Origin: Brachypterus glaber
Taxonomy: Eukaryota > Arthropoda > Insecta > Coleoptera > Kateretidae
Assembly: GCA_958510825.1 (NCBI GenBank)
Contig: OY294050.1
Span: forward strand, 10,579,340 to 10,643,339
DNA length: 64,000 nucleotides
Direction of reading: 5' to 3'
Below the pieces are notes generated by a model. It searched no databases and was not told the DNA's origin. It saw only the letters and a list, made by a program, of their open reading frames with translations. Within the stretch, counting starts at the first letter, position 1, and every line of letters begins with the position of its first letter. Made by a program: the position numbers and the translations under genes. Of this stretch, positions 1 through 11,223 are shown piece by piece.

Positions 1-1314
1 CTTTTGCGAATAAAGACTAAAAACGTTTTCTCAATCAGCGTGCAGAGTTGACTCTTGGTACTGAAGAGGACCAGCAGCCCGAAACTGTCAGTCTACCAAT
101 ATCACTCTGTACGATGATTAGAAAATAGATTGATGGAATAATAAACATATATAGAGTTACCATGACAGAAAGAGGAAAAAATAATTTCCGTTTGTTGTTA
201 GGGTTTTTTTTTACCTTAACGAGCACAAAAATTTTACGGCATAATAATAGAAACATGTATAAAATTATTTTATTAAAATGTTCATATTTTTACTTTTATT
301 TATAATAAAATATATATTTTTTTATTTTATTAAAAACCATTGTAGAAATAATTCTCTTTGAAATACTAAATGAAATTTTAAATTATGCCCGTGGATCCAG
401 AATTTAATAAATTTCTTAGAACTTCAGTGAAGTCTATTATTAATATATTGCAATTTAATCATATTTTTAATTTTAATATTTTTAGAAAACGCTGCTTTAA
501 GTCCTAGGCACCCTAGTGACATGAAACTACCAAAATATGGTTAGTTTATAAAAAAAACTGCCAACCATTTTATTATTACCCGATTTATTTAATAATGTAT
601 TGCTAATGGTTAAAGACTAATAATATACAAATATAGAATAGAATATAAAAGTTTATATTCTTTTTAAGAGTTGCTATTGCTTTTTTATTGGATATTAGGG
701 CAAAAATACCCCAGTGCCAAACACTTAAAGCATAAATCTATAATATAAGGGTGTTCTTGACTTACTTATGTAGTTTTCAAAATAAGCAAACACATTAAAA
801 AACATAAAATACCATTAGGTGGTCCGAGAAAGACTTTAAAAATAAACAAAACTAAACTAAACTAAACTAAATGTCCTTAAATATAGATCATTCAACAAAA
901 ATTATGGATTTTAATATGCATTAGGCTTAATACGACTTAACAAGTCCAAAATAAATGAAAAATATTTATTGGTAATGTGATAAAAATTTGTAGATAAATC
1001 CGAGTAAAATCATTTGCAATTTCCCTCGAGTTATTTTATCTTATTTTATTTACAAACACATCACTCTCCCATAGTGAATTTTAGACACTTTATAAATGGG
1101 TTTCATAAAGAGCTATTTATACATTTCACCCGCTTATGGAAAAATGCAACCCTTGTTTCATCTCTATTTATAAATCATAGGAGGCAGTAGAGACAAAACA
1201 GCGCACTATGATCCAAGCACTTTGAAAAATTGGTTTAAATTTACCTTTGATTTGTACATTTGATTTTTACAAACCGATATAAACTTACACAAAATATCGT
1301 CGGTTTACAAGTAA
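1..1314. other. AT-rich non-coding stretch
   Basis: No coding sequence is supported here. Positions 76-151 carry a repeat (CAGTCTACCAATATCACTCT followed by a GATGATTA-AAATAGATTGATG block) that recurs in part at 41083-41131 and 48813-48846. A short ACTAA microsatellite (about four units) lies near 848-872. The rest is AT-rich sequence with no recognised feature. Confidence 0.6.
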
Positions 1315-1469
1315 GGGAACGTTCAAGTATTACGTAACGCTCCTAGGGGGGGTGGGGGTCATTTTGGAGTGGTATGTTAATGGTATAGGAAAATAGCGTT
1401 ACAAGGGGTGGGTGGGGGTGGGAGTCCAAAATGATCAAAATTTGCGTTACGTAATACTTGAACGTTCCC
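1315..1469. mobile_element. Harbinger-like MITE, TAA target duplication
   Basis: A 155-bp element has near-perfect terminal inverted repeats of about 26 bp (GGGAACGTTCAAGTATTACG at the left, its complement at the right). It is flanked on both sides by TAA. The interior is G-rich and has no ORF. TWA target duplications and short size fit a non-autonomous PIF/Harbinger element. Decayed partial copies lie at 17172-17240 and about 45950-45983. Confidence 0.8.
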
Positions 1470-2285
1470 TAAAGAGCACTAAGTAAAAAAACAGTGTTCT
1501 GAGATTTTGACATATTTAACTTTCATTTTTGTTTTTTAATTTTTGTAATAATTGTTTTTGGAAAAAACTACCGTAAATCGCAATATGTTTGGCGATAAGA
1601 ATATCCTATTTGCAGTTAAACAAAAAATAATTGAAGTAGTTTAATTCAACTAAATTTGAAAAAGACATCGACTTAGTGCGTTTTACTTGTAGAGCTGTTA
1701 TGGGAAATTTTAATTAAACACTTCTTTTTTTCTCCTTTAATCACCCCACTATTTTAAATTTATTGCCACTTAAATCAAGAAAAATTTATCTAGCTATTGT
1801 GGATAACATAAATTATGTTACATAATACATATGAGGAAGTAAAACAGTAGGTTTAGTCCCGCCAAACAGGAACTAAAATAAGGTTTTGGTCCCGGTCTTG
1901 CCAAAAATTTATTATTTATTTGTGAGATACCTAACTTTTAGTTAATTCACAGAGTATTTTAATAGCAAAATAGTAATTATATAACCCGAGCTGAGTAGCT
2001 GCAAGGGATTTAAGAGTGCGAGGCTATAATAGTCTTCTCCGCCGTAGTTTATATATTAGTTTTTTCACTACTAGCATTATTTAATAATTTTTATTCAAAT
2101 AGTAAAGTAAATTATTAACAAAAATATTTCTTGAAATTTTCATAAAAATCAAGTAGCCTTGAACAATGACATTTGCTCAAATAAATACTTTGAACTGACG
2201 TTTAATTTTTTTTTGTTTTAATTTTTTTTTTCATAATATTTAGCTAATTATTGATTGTATTAATTGAAAGTAATTATAATTAATT
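1470..2285. other. Non-coding, AT-rich
   Basis: No gene seen. The block GACTTAGTGCGTTTTACTTG (about 1670-1692) recurs in inverted orientation near 23560-23580, so part of this stretch belongs to a dispersed repeat. Confidence 0.5.
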
Positions 2286-2734
2286 ATCAAAATTAAAAAA
2301 TTATTATGTCTACTCCAAAGTTTTTTTATTGAAGCATTTTATTTATAAAAAATAGCTACAATTGTTTCAACCCTTGAATTTAGGGTCATCTTCAGGCTAA
2401 AATAGTCAAAAAATTTAAAATAAACAACACGGACTACATTATAAACATACACATAGTAAGCCATGTGTATGTTTATAATGTAGTCCGTGTTGTTTGTTTT
2501 TAAATTTTTTGACTAGTTTAGCCTGAAGATGACCCTAAATTCAAGGGTTGAAACAATTGTAGCTATGTGTATGTTTATAATGTAGTCCGTGTTGTTTGTT
2601 TTTAAATTTTTTTGACTAGTTTAGCCTGAAGATGACCCTAAATTCAAGGGTTGAAACAATTGTAGCTATTTTTTATAAATAAAATGCTTCAATAAAAAAC
2701 TTTGGAGTAGATATAATAATTTTTTAATTTTGAT
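2286..2734. mobile_element. Large inverted-repeat (foldback) element with a tandemly duplicated right arm
   Basis: The left arm (2286-2459) is the reverse complement of the right arm, and the outer ends match for tens of bases. The right arm contains a 102-bp segment twice in tandem (unit starts at 2464 and 2566). Each unit carries CCTGAAGATGACCCT-loop-AGGGTTGAAAC, a small hairpin between a CTGA-GATG and a GAAAC block. No ORF is present. This is a non-autonomous palindromic element; its superfamily is unclear. Confidence 0.75.
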
Positions 2735-2785
2735 TTATCAAAACTCCAATATGAGAATGGATCTCGATCACAGTTATTTAATAAT

Positions 2786-2840
2786 TAATTATATTTAATA
2801 AATATAATATATTAATTATATTTAATAAATATAATATAAT
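2786..2840. repeat. AT-only tandem duplication
   Basis: A unit of about 27 bp, made of ATTATATTTAATAAATATAA-type sequence, occurs twice head to tail, followed by AATAAT simple sequence. Confidence 0.6.
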
Positions 2841-3171
2841 AAATAATAAATAATAGGTTTAATTCGTAAAAATTGCAGAAAGAACTAAAACATCTAAAGT
2901 GGCAGAAATCAATTGTTTATAAAATTTACTCCTACTAGGAGAGAAAAAATTATTATTGCCATAGGTGAAGAAAATTGATTTCACAGTCTGCAAACATGTT
3001 AACTATGTTCTAAAGCTAGTAGTGAAAAAACATTTTTATAGATGACAATGCTTTTCACATGGTTAAAACAGAAACAAAAGTTGTTCGCTTTATTCCCTTT
3101 TTGTGACATAATGTGCGGCCTCATATTGCCGAGTAAAGTGTACGATATTAACCTGACTCTTGAATCGATAT

Positions 3172-3207
3172 GCTATGACGTCAGGGGCGGGACTGTGACG
3201 TCATAGC
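3172..3207. repeat. Perfect 12-bp inverted repeat with two CRE palindromes around a GC-rich core
   Basis: GCTATGACGTCA at 3172-3183 is mirrored exactly by TGACGTCATAGC at 3196-3207. Each arm holds the ATF/CREB site TGACGTCA, and the 12-base spacer is GGGGCGGGACTG, which resembles an Sp/KLF GC box. This is unusual in such AT-rich DNA. No nearby gene explains it, so it may be a chance or transposon-derived palindrome rather than a working control element. Confidence 0.5.
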
Positions 3208-5504
3208 TTTACTACCAAGCGGAAAACTGGAATATCTTTTTTCTACAACTGGTTTATAATTTAGGCATATATAAACAGTTTACTAACATGGAATGAATCC
3301 ATTCTATGGTATGACTAAACCATATTAACTGTTAGAATGAGCACATGTGGTGCTATCCCTTTTATATAAAAGTAAAGAAAACTATAGTAAAATTAGCAAA
3401 AAAATACATATTTTATAACGAAATATTGAATAATTTAATGCAATTTAAAGTTTTGAGTTAAAATTACATACAGATTATTGGTTTTTCTTAATATTTGACA
3501 ATTTTTAATCAATTTAGTTCAAGAAAATAAAACTGGTCCATCTGTTGTTGATTATTTAAACCATGATATCTGTCACAACAATCTGACATAACCTTCAATT
3601 TTTGCATTATAATTTATAAATAAGTGGTAAAATTTAATACTATTTGATAAAATTATTTAATAATATTAAGTGATTTATTCAAAAATATGCATTTTGTTTC
3701 ATTTGCAGTGTCCAGTGATAAGAATCGTTGCCTTCAACCTACTCCGCAGTTTAAAACCATCCATATTTGCAGTCAAAGAAAAAGTATACTCTATAGTCAT
3801 TCTGCGCCCGCGGGATCGTCATACTGAAAGTAAATCAAAAGCCGACTTCTGTATCATTTGTGGCTGATTCAAACAAAAATCGGTATCAGGGGGTTTTCGG
3901 GGTCGTAGATTACGAACTTTTGGCTAAAATTTAATAATTCAAAATGGCGGAGCCAATATGGCGAATTTCGGCAATAAAAATGTAAATATTTAAAACCTCG
4001 CCTCAACGCTAGAGTCGATGCGGCGCCTATGCGAGTACTGGAAATTCGCCGAGTACTGGTAATTAACCATCTGAATGCTGTTATCAGGACAGTGTTATTG
4101 TATAGGACAGTTTAACTCTCCGCAAAGGGTTAAATATGGAACATCGTGTCAAGATTGTACTAAAATGATTTGTATTTACTGCAGTTAATTTTCTATGTAA
4201 TACTAATATAAGGACATAATTTTGCTAGAAATTAAGTTTTTTCGGTCTTGACTCCTGTGGAACAGCTTTGTTTGACTTTTGGAACAAATTATTATCACGG
4301 TGCGGTAGATGGAAAATTTAGTTGCACTTTAATTAAACTTTTTTTTAATGAATCTATTCTATAAAATCTAAGGACGATTTGTGGACCCCGCCTGAAAAGG
4401 GCCTATATTATGTCTGGTTTGTTTCTGGGAACCACTGGAAAGCGGTAAAAATTATTTGTTAGAATTTTAACATAGGGGCTTACCGTGTGAGTTTAATTTA
4501 TGTTTACCTCTAAAACTAAGATGAATTTTCTTTCGATGAAAACTAAACTATAATGATTTATATAATTTTACATTTGCTATAAAATGGTGTGTTTAATTTT
4601 TTGTTTGGTTCCGGTTTCGCGGAAATTACCTCAACTTTTTATTATTAAATTGAACACCCTGTATATTTTTACATATTTTTATTCAGAATACAACCATGTA
4701 TCCTTTGTCAACTTTTAACAGAACATATTGTTTTTTTATGAATAAATCAATTGAAATTGAACTGAATTAAAACAAAAGCGAAACAATAAAAAATAAATCA
4801 GCCATTTTATAACCAATTATTATATAAATTACCAAAGTTTCATTTTTATTGAATGAAAAATAATCTTAATTTTAGGAGTGGACATAAATAAAACTCACCC
4901 GGTATTGTCGCAACCAAACAACATGTTTGTCTGCAATGTTTTACCCAGTTCTGTATTAGCTACAAACTTAAAATTTACTATCAACATAAAGATACACTTA
5001 TATTCAAAAAAAAAACAAAATGTTATAAGCGAGCATCTCCCCTATTGACTAACAATATTTATTATTTATGATTATTATGTTTATGAGGAAAATAGAAAAC
5101 TAATATTTTGTGTACGTTTTAAAGGACTCAAAGCTTATACAAATTTCCGTTTATAAAATAACCCCCTGCAAAAAAAAAATGGCGGACCTATCAAAAATTT
5201 ATTCAAGAAATGTAAAATGCGAAATTGGTAAGTAAAGTTTGCAGCTTGGACTGTTTTAACTTACAAAACAGGGTTAATTTTTGTTATCTAAAATTTAATA
5301 AGAAAACACGCAGACCTATGTTATTATTACTTTACAGACCTTAAGTCTAATATCTAAGTAGAAATTATACATAATTAGAATTTGATAGAAATAACCTGTT
5401 ATCAAATGTGATTTTTAAATAATTTACTTGACCTATTTTTTTTTCTATCTATCTATCTAAGTACGTTTACTAAGAAAAAATGGATATAGCGTTGTATAAT
5501 ATCC
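3208..5504. other. Non-coding, repeat-derived
   Basis: No gene is supported. The stretch 3850-4140 (GGGGGTTTTCGGGGTCGTAG, then AATGGCGGAGCCAATATGGC) has the look of a dispersed insect repeat. It contains a short tandem GCGAGTACTGGAAATT / CCGAGTACTGGTAATT. The motif AACACCCTGTATATTTTTA at about 4654, typical of arthropod element ends, is also present. The remainder is AT-rich. Confidence 0.5.
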
Positions 5505-5704
5505 NNNNNNNNNNNNNNNNNNNNNNNNNNNNNNNNNNNNNNNNNNNNNNNNNNNNNNNNNNNNNNNNNNNNNNNNNNNNNNNNNNNNNNNNNNNNNNNN
5601 NNNNNNNNNNNNNNNNNNNNNNNNNNNNNNNNNNNNNNNNNNNNNNNNNNNNNNNNNNNNNNNNNNNNNNNNNNNNNNNNNNNNNNNNNNNNNNNNNNNN
5701 NNNN
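5505..5704. other. Assembly gap (200 N)
   Basis: Exactly 200 undetermined bases, which suggests a placeholder gap of unknown true length. Open frames that run through it have no meaning. The left flank ends in an ATCT-rich run (about 5444-5457). Confidence 0.99.
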
Positions 5705-6097
5705 GTAGTGTATCAAAAATTTTACAGAAAAGAGGGGGTGGAGCATGGTTTCATTACACCCAGTATATATATTTTGAAAACAATGATGGCTTTAGATTTT
5801 TTAACGTTGTTTTAAGAACAACGAAGTTTCTATTATATTTTCAAGAAAATCTTAAGTACGTACCAGACAAAAAATAAACGAATGATGAAGTGGGTGTAAA
5901 AAACCCTTGAAAATGCCTGTGTTATTATGTGTTATTATTTGTTTTATCTAAAAGTGAAAAGTGCGCTGTTTCAAGTGGATTTTAGTCAAGAGCAGACGGA
6001 AGATAGGTACAGACTTCATAATATTATTAGAAACTTTAACAGTCTGTTAATATCATCAACGAAAACAAGCCGTAAATATATGTAATGCTATGCATTT

Positions 6098-6519
6098 CAT
6101 TATATACTATTCACAGTAAATAGCATATTGCATTTTCCCAAATATTAAAAAAAACATAAAAAAAAATAAATAAAAAACAACCTATTTTTTTCAAAAAAGA
6201 AAAAATAAATTTAATAAAAGAAAATAAAAAATAAATTCAAAAATTTTTCTTAACTATAGTTTTTTTAACTATAGTTTTTCATTTTTTAACCCCCACCAAC
6301 TTTTTTGTTTTTGGGGACATTATTTTCGTTTCTTCCCCTCATAGAACTTGATTTTTCCTAAGAATTTCGAGTCGATCGGATAATTCGTTCTTGAGATATC
6401 GTGTCTTATTTTTTTCATGAAACATATTTGTCTAGGACGTTTTTTGGCGATTTTGGCATATTCGAAACTACCGTATAATACAATTCTAGCGCTTACGCGC
6501 TGTGAATAGTATTATAATG
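6098..6519. mobile_element. Non-autonomous element with 19-20 bp terminal inverted repeats
   Basis: The left end CATTATATACTATTCACAG mirrors the right end CTGTGAATAGTATTATAATG. The interior holds an A-rich run and then a block (about 6280-6420) with TTTTTTGTTTTTGGGG. That block is related to the tandem modules at 17541-17800. Sequence just left of the element (AACAAGCCG...ATATGTAATGCT) recurs at 16616, 18030 and 49187, so the family is larger than the bracketed piece. Confidence 0.6.
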
Positions 6520-6819
6520 AAGATTAGATGTTTTCAATTGCTTGGTTTCGTTCAAAATTATTTATCATTGAAAATAGTCTGGTTCTCAAGGGGTTCTGCT
6601 ACTTTAGACAAAGTATAACAAATATAATTACAGGTAAAAAATTTTAAAAATTATTATTTAAACAGAAAAAATATAGAAAATCTACATAACAAAACGTCAT
6701 TATTAAATAATAATGAAAAGAAAATGAGAAAAGAATCTGAATTACTTTCATTTTATGTTTTTTTCCCACGCTTAAAATTGTTATGCACGAAGAGCAACTT
6801 TAAAAGATCTACTTAGATT

Positions 6820-7188
6820 ACACAGGCCCACAAAATAAAAAGTTGTCTGTGCTGGGATAGATCCACCTATTCTTATGTATTTTGAGATGCTGATCACTAA
6901 TCTGTTATAAAAAAGGCACTTCATGTGCTCATTTTTTCGCTACACTGAAAAAACTGTCTAAAATGGCAAAAATATTTTAGTTTAGCAAAGAAATGAGCTC
7001 ATGAAATGTATTTTTTTTATGACAGATTCGTGTTCAGCATCCCAAAATACATAAGAATAGGTGGGTCTCAACCCCAGCGCAGACCATTTCTGCCGTGCTA
7101 AGCTGAAAGGTCCTATCTACATAGGTTTAACATATACAGATAGGACCTTTCGATTAGGAAGGCAGATTTTCTTTCTTTGGGCCTGTGT
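6820..7188. mobile_element. Palindromic MITE (ACACAGGCCCA ends)
   Basis: ACACAGGCCCA at 6820-6830 is mirrored by TGGGCCTGTGT at 7178-7188. Long internal stretches also pair: CACCTATTCTTATGTATTTT near 6870 pairs with AAAATACATAAGAATAGGTG near 7043. A second smaller hairpin (AAGGTCCTATCT / AGATAGGACCTT) lies at about 7108-7152. No coding capacity. Confidence 0.75.
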
Positions 7189-7265
7189 TATTATACTTTT
7201 AACAGTCTCATGAATAGAAGAGTATTATACGATAGTTTTCAAATTTAAAAATCTTCAAAAACCTG

Positions 7266-7572
7266 CTCCAGGATTGGTGTAGTGGACTACCGCGTCGTAC
7301 TTGACGAGTTTACTACCCAAATAGCGTGAGTTCGATTCTCACCGGCGCCGATTTGCCTTTTTCAGTTAAATAATAATTGAAATTTGGCGAAGGCGTAAGT
7401 GAAGCGGACACTCCCTATAAATTGGTTCGAAAGTCAATTAAAGCCGGTGGTTCCCTTCACTACTAGCCCACAAAAGTCCTGGACTTAGGGGATGCTTAAT
7501 TAAGTAGCATAGTACGAGGTTAAAAAAAAATGTAATGTATATGTAAAATGTAAATGTAATGTAATGTAATTA
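7266..7572 (+). mobile_element. tRNA-derived SINE
   Basis: The head carries RNA polymerase III internal promoter elements: an A-box-like TGGTGTAGTGG (about 7275) and a B box GAGTTCGATTC (about 7329). About 150 bp of tRNA-unrelated body follow. The tail is a variable ATGTAATGTA repeat (about 7530-7572). The head does not fold as a full mature tRNA with intact acceptor pairing, so a SINE is favoured over a tRNA gene. Plus-strand orientation is set by box order and tail. Confidence 0.75.
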
Positions 7573-7924
7573 ATTTATTTATTTATTTTATTAATCATTG
7601 GTTAAAAGATACTTATTTTGTAATGTACATTAACACTTCCTCTTTTCACCTGAATTTTAGTCTCCCCTGTCTTTTCCTTCTTCCATAATTACTTTTCCAT
7701 CACGAGCCGAACCATAGCTTTCAACAAAATATATTAATTAGATCTATCTCCATCTCTGTCTAACAAACGCGTTTAGAAAGAGATGAACTCACACAGGTTA
7801 TACTTAGTAGGCTGTGGTCTGCCTTACGAAACTGCGTCTACATAGCAGTTGCTTTTGAATAAAATGGCATTATTCATTCAATTTGTTATAAATGTTGATG
7901 GTGCCCTTTTAAAATCCAAACGAT

Positions 7925-8749
7925 TACACTGAAAGAAATTACATTGAAAAGGTGTAAAAAAATATACTATAAATGTTTAAATTTTACACCTTTATATAAA
8001 TGTACATCAACATTGATGTGACACTACAAAGGTGAGGTGATTTTGACCTAGAGTGTGTATTTTTACATCTATACCTTCTGCAACAATACACTCGGAGCTC
8101 AAGAAAGTGTATTTTTATAAACATACCTTTAGCAACAATATACCCGGAGTGTAAAAATCACACTTCTGATGTACAAGCCAGTCAATCGCGGGCATTAAGC
8201 TAGTCACGTGACGCGAGAAGCCAGAATTCCTGCTTCATCGAGTCTGGTGGCTGTCGACCATTATAATTGTTTACGTTTGTAATAATTGGTAACTGTTGGT
8301 TAAAAGTAAATATTTAAAAAGTGTGATTAATACAATATCCTTAACATACCCTTAACATACATTTTATAATATTTTACTTATTTAGGCGGTAACACTGGCC
8401 TGCAAATTTTGAGTTGTTAAGACTTGTGTATGTTTTCTGTTTCTATTTTATATTGGTACTTTTTGTAGCGCTGATTACGAATATACGTTTTATTTTTCTG
8501 TTGCGTAGTTTTTCCATAAAACACTATTCATAAATAGAAAAATAACAAAATGGTTATTTTATTTTTTTTAAATAAATTGAAGGGTTTTAGGTAAAAAGTA
8601 TATTTACGCGTTGGTGTGAACTTTACACACTGGATGTAAAAATATAATACACACCGCATTTATATTAACGCTTCGAGTGTAAATTCACATCAGCAGCAGC
8701 TGCAAGTAAATTACCCATGCACGTGGATGTAAAAATTTATCTCAGTGTA
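7925..8749. mobile_element. Possible long TIR element (TACACTGA ends)
   Basis: TACACTGA at the left is mirrored by TCAGTGTA at the right. Both ends are rich in GTGTAAA / TTTACAC blocks that can pair with each other. No transposase frame is visible over about 825 bp. The terminal match is short, so the boundaries are tentative. Confidence 0.4.
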
Positions 8750-9128
8750 GGTTTAGGTGCTTTACATTTTCTGGCACTTTTAATAAGCAAAAATACACAA
8801 AAGAAAAATCGAGTAAAAACAAAATCACAACAATTAGTTATTTGAAAAATGTTCAGATGACGGAAGACTTGGAAGATAATAAGAGTAAATGTAAAGTAGG
8901 GAATAAAGCTACGTAGAAAATGCCTTTTTAAAGAAATTGTGAAAGAAATATAATTTTAAATCAGCTTTGTTTATTAGAAAAAAGTTGTTGTTATTTTATG
9001 ACATTCATTTTCAACCTCATTAGACAACTATTTGTTTTTTGAAATAAAGTGCTGTTTAAAATAAAGCTAACGAAATACATTTTTTCTATTTATCGATGAA
9101 AAAATAGTTACTTACCTATTAAGGGCAG

Positions 9129-9222
9129 TAAGTGCATTTTACCGGTTAATGATTATTTTGGAGATTGAGACGAAGTCGAAATCTCCAATACTATCCGAAA
9201 CCGGTGAAGCACTTAATGGCCG
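9129..9222. repeat. Imperfect palindrome with GC-richer centre
   Basis: Arms of about 45 bp pair: TAAGTGC...ACCGGT and TTTGGAGATTGAGACGAAG against CTTCG...AAATCTCCAATA and ACCGGTGAAGCACTTA. This is the first of a cluster of similar unrelated-sequence palindromes at 9-14 kb. Confidence 0.65.
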
Positions 9223-9470
9223 TGATGCTTATTACGGTTTTTGCACTATCCAACAAAATAAACATCAATAAGATTTATAAAAATGAAATTAATACGCCAT
9301 GTAAATAGAGTTGGGCCACCCTATTTGTACCTCCGCTGAAAATGCATGAATTTAAAAGTTCTTGTGTACAATATTTGTTTTATCCCCATTAAAATTTTGC
9401 AATGAACACTCAAATACCTATCGTAAGTTATAAAAAAAATCAGAAGTGATGAATATTTTTTTTTAATCCC

Positions 9471-9736
9471 ATACATAAAAAAACGGATTCCTTGAACCAA
9501 GGACACGTGTCTTTGGATATGTTCAAAGCCATATTCTCTTGTTTCAAGGCTGGCATTTTCTTGAACCAAAGTCAATGTCCTTGAATAAAGAAAGCGGATT
9601 TTTATTTTAAAACCCGTGCTCTTCATTCAAGGACTTTGGTTCAAGAAAATGCCAGCCTTGAAACAAGAGAATATGGCTTTGAACATATACAAAGACAGGT
9701 GTCCTTGGTTTCTAGGAATCCGTTTTTTCTGTGTAT
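9471..9736. mobile_element. Foldback element, about 120-bp arms
   Basis: The left arm (from 9471) and right arm (to 9736) are nearly perfect reverse complements around a loop of about 20 bp. Paired blocks include ACGGATTCCTTGAACCAAGG, CAAAGCCATATTCTCTTGTT and CTTGAACCAAAG. No ORF of its own; the open frame crossing it comes from the palindrome. High arm identity suggests recent insertion. Confidence 0.85.
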
Positions 9737-10471
9737 AAATTTGAGATTTCAAAAACACATAATGTTTTTTGTAGAGAATTATGCTCGACAAATTTCATAA
9801 TAAGTCCTTTTTTCATAACTGCAAATCTGACGGAGATATTCGCGAAAAACCACATGTGTGCCGACTAGTTGCAAAATAAAAAATTAAGCTCGCGTCGCAC
9901 ACATGGGGACTTTTCGCCCAATGTTTATAATGACAAAGTGAAGACGTACACAAAAAATTAGACAGATGGGAAATTTTCCGTAACTAAATCCTAATATTAC
10001 TGGACTATGTATATTTATGTAGAACTATACGACTGCATCCAAAAGACAAAACAACCCGCCTTAATATATTCTCATTTCAAATTCAAATGCTTTAATTTGG
10101 TTGGATGTTCAAAGCGTTACAACGCGTTGTTTTATTTAGGAGTTTATTTTAAATATTTACCATCGAGTTTACCATATACATTTTTAACCTATGTCATAGG
10201 TCCTATGGGAACTGTTTGCAGTTTGGTCAATATTGAAATATGCTTTTTTGTTTGTTTTTTAAGTTAAAATTCCTATAGGCCTAAATTTATTACTATGAGA
10301 GATACATTTTTACGGGTGCTATAGCCGTTATTGTAGTTGGCCAAAAAAATATTTTTTTTTGCATTTTTGGATTTAGAATGTTCTTGGTATTCCAAAAATT
10401 GTGAAAAAGAGGGTTTAACAAAAATTACGGTATGTCTATCCGTTAGTATAACTTTTAAATAGAATATGCGA

Positions 10472-10667
10472 TTAAACCCTTAACTACAGACACGGCGTAG
10501 ATTTTACGCCTGTATATACTGGAAATTCAATAAAACCTGCAGTGTCTGTTGCTTTCGTATAAGAGGTCCGCCTTTGCGAAGCTTCGACTTGATTAAAGGC
10601 AGGCGTAATTTTTACGCCATGTCTGTAGTAACGTTACATGAATTAGGTGTCTGTGGCTAAGAGTTAA
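10472..10667. mobile_element. piggyBac-like MITE, degenerate
   Basis: TTAA at both outer edges brackets inverted ends CCCTTAACTACAGACAC (left) and GTGTCTGTGGCTAAGAG (right). A second internal inverted pair ACGGCGTAGATTTTACGCC / GGCGTAATTTTTACGCC is present. TTAA target sites are the piggyBac hallmark. One extra A after the left TTAA indicates decay. Compare the cleaner element at 32355-32518. Confidence 0.55.
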
Positions 10668-10851
10668 AAAATCTCTTATCTAATGCTTTAGGCGGATTCG
10701 GGGAAACTAAAAATAGTTTCTATGAAAAAAACAGATAAAAGTAAAATACGGATGTAACAGCGCCACTTTAGCGCACAGGTTTGGACCACTGAGTTTCATG
10801 TTTAAAGCAAATTTTATTATTGCTTTCTAAGAATAGTTATTTATGGTGCTA

Positions 10852-10952
10852 GTGGGTAAAGTAAGATATTGTCCACGAGAGAATATTTGACCCACGACGG
10901 CCTTAGGCCGAGAGGGTCAATATTCTTGAGTGGACAATATCTATTTACCCAC
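10852..10952. repeat. Imperfect palindrome
   Basis: GTGGGTAAA-GATATTGTCCAC-GAGAATATTTGACCC pairs with GGGTCAATATTCTTGAGTGGACAATAT-TTTACCCAC around a small GGCCTTAGGCC centre. Arms are about 45 bp. It lies 60 bp upstream of the small ORF at 11014. Confidence 0.75.
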
Positions 10953-11013
10953 GTGTGCCATACAAAATTTTATCCAATACATTTATAATCATAAGAAAAT
11001 TCGATTTTTAATA

Positions 11014-11223
11014 ATGCTTTTTTATGTACACACAATGTTTTATTTCATTTTGGCCGCTGAAACAGTAGGCGGCTACAAAAAAAACAATTGCAAGTTAGAC
11101 GGTTTAAAAGCAAGATTTACTTTACCGCGTGGCGTTGTTTTCAAATTAAAATTGGACGTTAAAGATGAAAATAGTGTTTTGGTCCCTGAGGACATTCTGG
11201 AAGAAGCATGTGGATACTTTTAA
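11014..11223 (+). CDS. Unrecognised 69-aa ORF with a signal-peptide-like start
   Basis: The frame runs from ATG at 11014 to TAA ending at 11223. The first 17 residues (MLFYVHTMFYFILAAE) are hydrophobic and end in a small-residue pair, which resembles a cleavable secretion signal. The remaining 50 or so residues are charged, with one early and one late cysteine, and end EDILEEACGYF. An upstream in-frame ATG is not evident. I do not recognise the family. No neighbouring exon was identified, and the region is full of transposon palindromes, so this may equally be a chance frame or a remnant of a mobile element. Codon use is less AT-extreme than the flanks, which is the only hint of coding. Confidence 0.2.
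   Translation: MLFYVHTMFYFILAAETVGGYKKNNCKLDGLKARFTLPRGVVFKLKLDVKDENSVLVPEDILEEACGYF

Noticed and set aside
3670..3867. 65-codon plus-strand frame
   Set aside because: No domain, no splice partners, and the right part runs into a dispersed repeat.
5453..5815. Open frames on both strands across 5453-5815
   Set aside because: They run through 200 undetermined bases, and the readable ends show no conserved protein.
7266..7340. Possible tRNA gene
   Set aside because: A and B boxes are present, but the acceptor and anticodon stems do not pair well and a SINE body and tail follow.
9321..9626. 101-codon minus-strand frame
   Set aside because: It covers one arm of the foldback element at 9471-9736, and the frame does not continue beyond the palindrome.
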